A stretch of 64,000 nt of DNA, from the NCBI RefSeq assembly GCF_030406905.1, contig NZ_CP129137.1:7905501-7969500 (forward strand), given 5' to 3'. This DNA is from Streptomyces sp. HUAS CB01. GTDB lineage: Bacteria; Actinomycetota; Actinomycetes; Streptomycetales; Streptomycetaceae. The notes under the pieces are model-generated. The model worked only from the letters and a program-made list of their open reading frames with translations. It was not told the DNA's origin and did no database searches. How positions within the stretch are numbered: the first letter of the stretch is position 1; the number at the start of each line of letters is the position of its first letter. Made by a program: the position numbers and the translations under genes. Below are positions 7,350 through 14,179 of the stretch, piece by piece.

Positions 7350-9287
7350 GTGACACGCACACCCGCCGACCTGCTGTGGCCCACCCCCGACAGCAGCGCG
7401 GACCTGTTCACGATCGAGGCCGTTCCGCTGCATGAGCGCGGCCTGCCCGCCACCACCTACGACACCCTGCTGCGCGCCGCCCGCCTGTGGCCCGACCGCC
7501 CGGCCCTGACGGTGCTACCCGATGCGGCCCGCTTCCTGCGCCCCGCCACAGCCACCTTCGCGCAACTGCGTGACCAGGTGCATCGCACCGCCAATCTGCT
7601 GGGCTCTCTCGGCGTCACCCGCCGGACCGCCGTGGGCCTGCTCGCGCCGAACACCGCGGAGCTGCCCGGCGCCCTGCTGGCCGCGCAGGCAGCGGGCATC
7701 GCCGCCCCGGTCAACCCGGGCCTGGCGTCCGAGCACGTCGAGCAGTTGCTGCGGCGCAGCGGCGCGCGGGTGCTCATCGCCGCCGGTCCGCAGCTGGATG
7801 CACAGGTGTGGACCACGGCCCGGCAGGTCGCCGCGGCCTTGCGGCTGGACGCGCTGCTGGCACTGACCCCCACCCTGGCCGACGGCCCCGCCCCCGCTCT
7901 GGACCCCATCGAGGGCGTACGCGTCGGCTATCTCACGGAGCTTGCCGCGTCCCATCCCGCCGATCGGCTGGTGGACATCGAGCCCCCCGCCGCCGACGAC
8001 CTGACCTCCTACTTCCACACCGGCGGCACCACCGGAACTCCCAAGCTCGCCGCGCACACGCACACCAACGAGGTCGTCGACGCCTGGATGGTGGCCGCGA
8101 GCATCCCTCTCGACGAGGACTCGGTAATGTTCGCGGCGCTGCCGTTGTTCCACGTCAACGCTCTGATCGTCACCCTGCTCGGCCCGCTGCTGCGCGGTCG
8201 GCAGGTGGTGTGGGCCGGGCCGCTGGGTTACCGCGACCCCGAGCTGTATCCGGTGTTCTGGAAGCTGGTGGAGCACTACCGCATCGCCGCCATGTCGGCG
8301 GTGCCCACCGTGTACTCCGTCCTCGCCCGTGTCCCCGTCGACGCGGACGTCTCCAGCATGCGGTTCGCCGCCGTCGGCGCCTCCCCGCTGCCGCACGCCG
8401 TACGGGAGTCCTTCGAGGAGCACACCGGCATCCCCCTGTGCGAGGGCTACGGGCTGACCGAGGCGACCTGCGCCTCCGCCCTCGGCCTGCCCGGCCACAC
8501 TCGCCCCGGCAGTGTCGGCCGGCGCCTGCCCTACCAGCAGGTCAAGACGGTGCGGATCGACCCGGACACCGGTGAGTGGCACGACCTGCCGCCGGGCGCC
8601 ACCGGGGTGCTCGCCGTCAGCGGCCCGGTCGTCTTCGCCGGGTACGTCGCCGAGCACACCGCCCACGGGCCTCGCCTGGAGACCGCCGGGAAGATCTGCG
8701 ACGGCTGGCTGGACACGGGCGACCTGGCCCGCATCGACGCCGACGGCTTCATCCATCTCGCCGGCCGAGCCAAGGACCTGATCATCCGCGGGGGCCACAA
8801 CATCGACCCCGCCGCGATCGAGGACGCCCTCCTCGCCCACCCTCAGGTCACCGCCGCCGCGGCGGTCGGCCGTCCCGACCCGCACGCCGGCGAAGTGCCC
8901 GTCGCCTACGTCACCCTCGCCCCCGGCGCCCGGACCGACCCCGCCGAACTGCTCGCCTGGGCCACCGAACGGGTCCCCGAACGCGCCGCCACCCCGCGCG
9001 AGGTGCTCGTGATCGACGCCATCCCGCTCACCGCCGTCGGCAAGCCCTACAAGCTCGGCCTCCGCGTGGACGCAACCCGCCGCGCGGTCCACGCCGAACT
9101 GGCCGCCCAGGGCGCGGACTGCGACCCGGAACGCATCCTGTGCCGACCGCACGACGGCGGTGTCCGCGTCACGGTGCCCGCCCTTGCCGACGAGGCGGTA
9201 CGACGCAGGGTCACCGCAGCCCTCGACCGGTACCTCCTGCACTGGCAGTACGCCCCCAGCAAGCCACTTGAGAGAGAGACCCCATGA
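7350..9287 (+). CDS. AMP-dependent acyl-CoA synthetase
   Basis: 645 aa member of the ANL superfamily, which activates a carboxylic acid with ATP to an acyl-adenylate and then a CoA thioester. Visible motifs are the phosphate loop YFHTGGTTGTPK (about residue 221), GYGLTEATC, GWLDTGDLARIDADGFI, GRAKDLIIRGGHNI and the C-terminal catalytic lysine in GKPYKL (about residue 563). The N-terminus is longer than in many family members. Start GTG; no strong ribosome-binding site. The stop overlaps the next gene by 4 bp (ATGA). Likely substrate is an aromatic or branched acid made by the neighbouring oxygenases, which is inference. Confidence 0.93.
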   Translation: MTRTPADLLWPTPDSSADLFTIEAVPLHERGLPATTYDTLLRAARLWPDRPALTVLPDAARFLRPATATFAQLRDQVHRTANLLGSLGVTRRTAVGLLAPNTAELPGALLAAQAAGIAAPVNPGLASEHVEQLLRRSGARVLIAAGPQLDAQVWTTARQVAAALRLDALLALTPTLADGPAPALDPIEGVRVGYLTELAASHPADRLVDIEPPAADDLTSYFHTGGTTGTPKLAAHTHTNEVVDAWMVAASIPLDEDSVMFAALPLFHVNALIVTLLGPLLRGRQVVWAGPLGYRDPELYPVFWKLVEHYRIAAMSAVPTVYSVLARVPVDADVSSMRFAAVGASPLPHAVRESFEEHTGIPLCEGYGLTEATCASALGLPGHTRPGSVGRRLPYQQVKTVRIDPDTGEWHDLPPGATGVLAVSGPVVFAGYVAEHTAHGPRLETAGKICDGWLDTGDLARIDADGFIHLAGRAKDLIIRGGHNIDPAAIEDALLAHPQVTAAAAVGRPDPHAGEVPVAYVTLAPGARTDPAELLAWATERVPERAATPREVLVIDAIPLTAVGKPYKLGLRVDATRRAVHAELAAQGADCDPERILCRPHDGGVRVTVPALADEAVRRRVTAALDRYLLHWQYAPSKPLERETP

Positions 9288-9634
9288 GCACCACCGCCAT
9301 CGTCCTCGCCGTCCTCCTCGCCGGAATCTTCCTCCTGCTCGGGTCGGCCAAGCTCGCGGCACTCCCCGCGATGCGCCAGGCCGCGTCCCACGTCGGCATG
9401 ACCACCACCCACTACCGTCTGCTGGGCGCTCTGGAGGTGGCGGCAGCGGCCGGTCTGCTGCTCGGCCTGCGGATCACCGCGCTCGGTGCCGCCGCATCGG
9501 TCGGCCTGATCCTGCTCATGGCCGGAGCCGTCGTCGCCCACCTGCGCAGCGGCGATCCGGCGGCCCGCTGCCTGCCGGCCGTCATCGTGGGGGCCTTGGC
9601 CGGAGCCGATCTCGTCGTGCTGGCCGGCGGCTAG
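9284..9634 (+). CDS. DoxX-like membrane protein
   Basis: 116 aa with four predicted transmembrane helices; LLLGSAKLAALP and the following segments fit the DoxX/DoxD-like fold found beside many actinobacterial oxidoreductases. The start is fixed by an ATGA overlap with the acyl-CoA synthetase stop, so the two are translationally coupled, with AGAGAGAG upstream. Role unknown, perhaps quinone-linked or membrane redox. Confidence 0.8.
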   Translation: MSTTAIVLAVLLAGIFLLLGSAKLAALPAMRQAASHVGMTTTHYRLLGALEVAAAAGLLLGLRITALGAAASVGLILLMAGAVVAHLRSGDPAARCLPAVIVGALAGADLVVLAGG

Positions 9635-10088
9635 CATCGCCGCCGCCTGGGACCTGAGGAGCATCACGAGGAGCCGCATCGACGTCCGCCAGCATCTGCT
9701 GCCCTGCGCCTCCGCGCGGTGGCTGGTGTAGCACAGCGTCCATACTCAGCCCGGCTCCGGTAGGCCGCCTTGCTTTCGTACGGCTCGTACGGCGCCCACC
9801 GCATCTTCTCCGCCTTGGCCGCCGAGGCCGTGTGCGGCCTCTGAATCGACACCACCGTTTCGGCGCTCCGCGCCGTCCCGGCTGCCGACGCGCGCCCGCA
9901 GCGACCGGGCGTCTCTCGGAACCGACCAGCCTTTCGCATCCGTTCGCCGCCGCTCGCTCAACCCGCGAACGGGACGGGCATCCCGCCTCGATCAATCGAC
10001 CGGGGAAACGCCCTTGGCGCTCTTCCCCCGCCGCCCTTGAGCCGTCCCCACGCCATGGCCCCGAGCCGTGACACCCCATGGAGTACCC
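9635..10088. other. 454-bp gap without a recognisable gene
   Basis: Open frames here are short and Arg/Ala-rich, with codon use unlike the neighbours. A small indirect repeat (GTACGGCTCGTACGG near 9780) is the only local structure. The promoter of the monooxygenase is presumably at the 3' side. Confidence 0.6.
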
Positions 10089-11855
10089 GTGAACGACATC
10101 GACGTCCCCGTCCTCATCGTCGGCGGAGGCGGTGCGGGGCTCACCGCCTCCATGCTGCTCAGCCGCATGGGCATCGAGTCCCTGCTGATCACCGCCTGGC
10201 CCAGCACCTCCGTCCTGCCCAAGGCCCATGTCCTCAACCAGCGCGCCATGGAGATCATGCGCGACGCCGGCGTGGCCGACACCATCTACGCCGCCTCCAC
10301 CCCGGCCGAGCAGATGTCCCACACCGCCTGGTACGTCGGCCTGGCAGGCGACCACGAAGACTACGGCCGCAGGGTCGCCAGGATGGAGGCTTGGGGAGCC
10401 GGCGGGAACTCTCCGGAGTGGCTCGCGGCCAGCCCCGAGCGACAGGCCAACCTGCCCCAGATCCGACTGGAACCGGTCCTGCGCACCCGCGCCGAGGAAC
10501 TCGCCACGGGCCGGGTCCGCTTCCACCACGAGCTGACCGCACTCGCCCAGGACGACGAGGGCGTCACCGCCGCCGTCACCGACCGCGAGACCGGCGAGAC
10601 CTACCGGGTGTGGGCCCGCTACCTGCTGGGTTGCGACGGCGGCCGCACCGTCGGACCCGCCCTGGGCATCGTGCAGGAGGGTGTGCGCGACCTCGCGCGT
10701 GTGGTCTCGTTCCACCTCTCCGCCGACCTGTCCCGCTGGGCGCGCGACCCGGAGGTGCTGATCCGCTGGTTGTGGCTGCCCGGCCTCGGCATCCCTGGTG
10801 TTCTCGTGCCCATGGGCCCCAGGCACTGGGGTCCCGAGTCCGAGGAGTGGGTCTTCCACCTCAACTACGGGCCCGATGACGGCCGCGCGCTGGACGACGA
10901 GTCGGTACTGGCCGACCTGCGCACCGGACTGGGCCTGAGCGAGGAGGACGTGACGGTCCACATGATCTCCCGCTGGACCCTCGAGGGCGTGGTCGCCGAC
11001 CGCTACCGCGTCGGCCGCGTCCTGATCGCCGGCGACGCCGCCCACCGGCATCCGCCGACCGGCGGCCTCGGCCTGACCTCCGCCATGCACGACGTCCAGA
11101 ACCTCACCTGGAAGCTCGCCGCCGTGCTGAACGGCCATGCCGGTGCTGCCCTGCTGGACACCTACGAGGCCGAGCGGCGCCCGGTGGACGCGACCAACGT
11201 CCAGCGCTCGCTGGAGAACGCCATGAACCACATCGCCATCAGCGCCCTCTTCGGCGGCGGGCCCGAGGCCGACGAGGAGGAGAACTGGCGGCAGGCACGC
11301 CGCCTGTGGAGCGAGGATCCCGCCGACGCCGACTTCCGCCGCACCTTCCTCGCTGCCGTGGCCGCCCAGTCCATGGAGTTCAACGAACTGGGCGTGGAGT
11401 TCGGCTACACGTACGAGTCCGCGGCCGTCGTTCCCGACGGCACTCCCGCACCCGGGAACCCCGACCCGGTCCGCATTTACCAGCCCGCCGCTCGCCCCGG
11501 ACACCCGCTGCCCCACGCCTGGCTGGAGGACCTCGACGGCCGTCGCGTGGCCCTGGCCCGTCTGGTGCGCCCCGGCCGCTTGCTGCTGATCGCCGGGGAG
11601 GACGGTCAGGCGTGGTGCGAAGCCGTCGAGAAGATCGCCGCCGAGAGCGGGCTGCCGCTGGACGCGATCCGGGTCGGCCATGTCGACGGCGACTACCGCG
11701 ACCTGCGCTCCACCTGGACCGCCGCCCGAGGTCACACACCGCAAGGCGCCGTCCTCGTGCGCCCGGACCGCTTCATCGGCTGGCGCGCCGAGGGCGCGGC
11801 CACCGACCCGGTCGCCGAACTCACCGCCGCACTGGACTCCCTCCTCGCACGGTAG
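10089..11855 (+). CDS. FAD-dependent aromatic monooxygenase (PheA/TfdB type)
   Basis: About 588 aa class A flavoprotein hydroxylase. The N-terminal dinucleotide fold is VLIVGGGGAGLTASMLLSR (residues 8-26). The second FAD motif is RVLIAGDAAHRHPPTGGLGLTSA, and the C-terminus has a thioredoxin-like domain as in phenol hydroxylases. GTG 10089 is preferred over GTG 10068 because TGGAG lies 5 nt upstream and the fold starts immediately. It converges with a fragment of a related monooxygenase (11924-12412). Confidence 0.92.
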   Translation: MNDIDVPVLIVGGGGAGLTASMLLSRMGIESLLITAWPSTSVLPKAHVLNQRAMEIMRDAGVADTIYAASTPAEQMSHTAWYVGLAGDHEDYGRRVARMEAWGAGGNSPEWLAASPERQANLPQIRLEPVLRTRAEELATGRVRFHHELTALAQDDEGVTAAVTDRETGETYRVWARYLLGCDGGRTVGPALGIVQEGVRDLARVVSFHLSADLSRWARDPEVLIRWLWLPGLGIPGVLVPMGPRHWGPESEEWVFHLNYGPDDGRALDDESVLADLRTGLGLSEEDVTVHMISRWTLEGVVADRYRVGRVLIAGDAAHRHPPTGGLGLTSAMHDVQNLTWKLAAVLNGHAGAALLDTYEAERRPVDATNVQRSLENAMNHIAISALFGGGPEADEEENWRQARRLWSEDPADADFRRTFLAAVAAQSMEFNELGVEFGYTYESAAVVPDGTPAPGNPDPVRIYQPAARPGHPLPHAWLEDLDGRRVALARLVRPGRLLLIAGEDGQAWCEAVEKIAAESGLPLDAIRVGHVDGDYRDLRSTWTAARGHTPQGAVLVRPDRFIGWRAEGAATDPVAELTAALDSLLAR

Positions 11856-11880
11856 GAACCGGTCACCTGCCGTGCCACCC

Positions 11881-11912
11881 GGCCTGCCGATCACCGCCGC
11901 AGTCGGCGGGCC
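11881..11912. terminator. bidirectional terminator-like hairpin
   Basis: GGCCTGCCG (11881-11889) pairs with CGGCGGGCC (11904-11912) with one G-U/A-C position. It lies between convergent genes ending at 11855 and 11924. Confidence 0.5.
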
Positions 11913-11923
11913 GGGCCCCGCCC

Positions 11924-12412
11924 TCACCCCCGCCTCGCCTCTGGGACACCGCGGCACCCCAGGCCGGCGAAGTAGGCGACGAGGTCCGGGTTGTCGACCG
12001 CGGAGGGATTGAGGACCTGCTCGGCGGGCGCGCCCTGGAGCAGGCGCTTGACCGGGACTTCACGTTTCTTGCCGGTTCTGGTGTGCGGGATGGCCGCCAC
12101 GGCGAGGATCTCGTCGGGGACGTGGCGGGGTGAGGCGCCGGTGCGGATGGCGTTGCGGATCTTCTCGCGCAGGACGTCGTCCAGCGTGACACCGGGGGCG
12201 GGTACGACGAAGAGGGGCACGTGGACGCCGACGCTCTGCAGGATCCGGCGGACCTCGTCGTCCACGACGACGGCCCGTGGCAAGGGGTAGACATCGGGGT
12301 GGCGTTCGAGGAGCAGGCTGCGCACTCCGTACCGGGCGAGCAGGAGCGCGGCCGTGACTCCCACGGGTCCCGCACCGATGATCACCACCGGTGTCCGGGA
12401 TGCGGCCTTCAT
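11924..12412 (-). pseudogene. fusion of monooxygenase N-terminus with acetoacetyl-CoA synthetase C-terminus
   Basis: An open 162-codon frame made of two unrelated parts. Residues 1 to about 65 are the FAD-binding start of an MhpA-like hydroxylase (VVIIGAGPVGVTAALLLARY, then PRAVVVDDEVRRIL). From about residue 68 the sequence is the C-terminal tail of an acetoacetate-CoA ligase (GVTLDDVLREKIRNAI, SPRHVPDEILAVAAIPHTRTG, KKREVPVKRLL), with the catalytic GK lysine region. Neither enzyme can work: one lacks its substrate domain and the other its whole N-terminal domain. A deletion of several kilobases is the simplest origin. Its ATG overlaps the stop of the FAH fragment upstream (ATGA). Confidence 0.8.
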
Positions 12413-12897
12413 GGTGTGTCCGTAACGGGGGTCCGCTGCTCGCCGAGGTCGATCTGCCCGTCGGGGGTGGCGATCGTGGCGGTGATGAGGTCACCGTCGC
12501 GCAGGTAAAGGGGGTTCTTGGCCTGGCCGTTGAAGAACGCCTTCCACTTCAGCGCGGGCGGCAGCAACGCGCTGATCTTCGCGATCGGCTTGGGCGGGGC
12601 CTTCAGGGCGGTGCCGCCGGGAGTGCCGGTCAGCAGCAGGTCGCCCGGGTCGAGGGTCTGGAAGCGGGCGAGCAGGGTGAGCGCCTGGGCCGGTCGTACG
12701 ATCATGTCGGCCAGGGTGCGGTCCTGGCGCGGCACGCCGTTGACCGACAGCCGCAGTCGCAGGTTCAGCAGATGAGCGAAGTCCTCGGGCTCCAGCAGAG
12801 CCAGATACGGACCGGTCGGTGTGAAGGTCGGGTATGACTTGCTCTCGTAGAACTGGGTCTTGGTCAGCTGAACGTCGCGGGCGCCGACATCGTTGGA
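12409..12897 (-). pseudogene. FAH family protein, C-terminal half
   Basis: Starts abruptly at NDVGARDVQLTKTQFYESKS and continues in one frame to DLGEQRTP, matching the second half of the FAH protein at 6300-7254 closely (PGDLLLTGTPGGTALK versus PGDVLLTGTPGGTALK). The N-terminal half and its metal-binding ExE motif are missing, replaced by a TetR fragment. No start codon is in a sensible place. It reads through the stretch that is frameshifted in the other copy without a shift. Confidence 0.8.
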
Positions 12898-13306
12898 GGA
12901 CGGGTGCTGGTAGGTGGTCCGCGAAGACGCCGTCGCGCTGAGCGCGCCGTAGGGTTGCGATGGCTTCTTCGCGGGCCGGTGCCAGGGTGGCGTGGATCGT
13001 CTCCTCTCCCAGATGGCGCCGTCCCAAGGTGATGAGCATGCGGTAGTGGTCGCCCACTGTCCATGCCGCCGGCACCATTCGTGTCATCGCCTCGATCGGG
13101 TCGGCATCCGCGGTACGGGCTCTGGCGAACGCCTGCCGGAGTTAACGGCCTGCTTTTTGTGTCAGGTCGGCGATCAGTGCTCGGCGGTTGGGGAAGTGTC
13201 CATAGAGGGTGCGCCGGGCGAGGCCGGCTGCCTGAGAGATGCTGTCGAGACTCGCGTCCGGGTCCTCCCGCAGTTTCCGCCGGGCGGTCGCGAGGATGCG
13301 GCAGCC
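12898..13306 (-). pseudogene. TetR family regulator fragment with in-frame stop
   Basis: The helix-turn-helix (ILATARRKLREDPDASLD, GLARRTLYGHFPNRRALI) is followed by AGR, a TAA stop at 13142-13144, and then in the same frame LRQAFARARTADADP ... VGDHYRMLITLGRRHLGE ... GVFADHLP. Both ends are cut: the N-terminal residues before ILATA are replaced by unrelated sequence and the last part is fused to the FAH fragment. It is a different TetR subfamily from the two intact regulators in the window. Confidence 0.75.
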
Positions 13307-13778
13307 ATCTCCTCGCCTCGTTTCAGCCCGCCGCCTCCGCCCAGCCCGCGGCACCCACCCCGGAACAGCCCCCGGCGAACCCCGCGACACCGGAGACGGC
13401 CCCCGGCCCCAGGCCCCCGCTCCCCAGATGGACACCCAGCCTCCCGGCGTCAGCGCCTACTACCGGCCGAGGCACTCACCACCATCCTCGCGGCGGTCTT
13501 CACTCTCAGCCTCCGCTTCGGACCCGCCCTCGCGAAAACCGACGTCGAAGGCCTCCTGCGCCTGCTCCGCAACACACCCCCCGTCCCGCTGACGCACGTG
13601 AGAGGGACAGGAAACTGCTCTCCCTGCCTGAGTGGGCTCCTGAAGCTTGTTCAGTGCCTTGACGGCGTGAGGGGTACAGCGCGCTGACGGGCCGCAGTTT
13701 CCTGAACCCCAGGAACGAGCATCCATGAACCTTGTAATGTGCGTCGAAACGGTGGGGAATGCGCAGGGGGAGGACATT
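13307..13778. other. 472-bp gap, possible remnants only
   Basis: A Pro/Ala-rich stretch (about 13320-13440) and a short plus-strand run encoding LTTILAAVFTLSLRFGPALA (about 13475-13535) look like decayed coding sequence but match nothing I recognise. The strong GGGGGAGG ribosome-binding site for the next gene is at 13766-13773. Confidence 0.5.
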
Positions 13779-14174
13779 ATGGATCCGATTTCGGCGGCGA
13801 TCGTCGGTGCGGTGGCCGCGGGGCTCCTCCAAGGGGCAGGGGACGCCAGCCAGCAGGTGGTGGTTGACGGCTATCGGCGGCTCAAGAACCTGCTGGTCGG
13901 CCGGTTCGGCGAAGGCAGCGACGTTGTCGAGGCGGTCGAGGCCGTCGAAACCCGTCCGGACAGTGCCGGCCGACGCGAGGTTCTGGCTGAGGAGGTGGTC
14001 CGCAGCGGCGCCGACCGGGACGACGAGATCGCGGCCGCCGCTCGGGACTTGCTTGCGCGTCTCCAGCAGGATCCCGCCGTCGCGTCGTCCGTGCAGCAGG
14101 CCATCGGTTCCTACATCGCGCAGGCGGACCGGCACGGTCACGCGGAGGTGAACGTCAACCATCCGAAGGCATAG
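13779..14174 (+). CDS. small putative membrane-active effector paired with an NLR-like ATPase
   Basis: 131 aa. ATG 13779 is chosen over the GTG/ATG starts further up because GGGGGAGG precedes it by 5 nt. It begins MDPIS followed by a hydrophobic, glycine-rich helix (residues 4-20), then a charged helical body (LKNLLVGRFG, VETRPDSAGRREVLAEEV). It ends with a short motif G-S-Y-I-A-Q-A at 110-116. The MDPxS-plus-hydrophobic start resembles fungal HeLo/HELL and bacterial Bell domains, which permeabilise membranes on activation. The motif recurs at residues 12-18 of the next protein, 5 bp downstream, so the pair is probably an effector and its sensor. I infer a cell-death or defence role; no function is proven here. 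Confidence 0.75.
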   Translation: MDPISAAIVGAVAAGLLQGAGDASQQVVVDGYRRLKNLLVGRFGEGSDVVEAVEAVETRPDSAGRREVLAEEVVRSGADRDDEIAAAARDLLARLQQDPAVASSVQQAIGSYIAQADRHGHAEVNVNHPKA

Positions 14175-14179
14175 GGACC

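Noticed and set aside
9582..11957. 791-codon minus-strand open frame
   Set aside because: Antisense to the FAD monooxygenase, whose frame has clear FAD motifs. The minus frame has no domain and owes its length to high GC.
13063..13687. plus-strand frames across the TetR remnant
   Set aside because: Pro/Arg-rich shadows of the minus-strand TetR pseudogene; the only possible coding trace (about 13475-13535) is too short to name.
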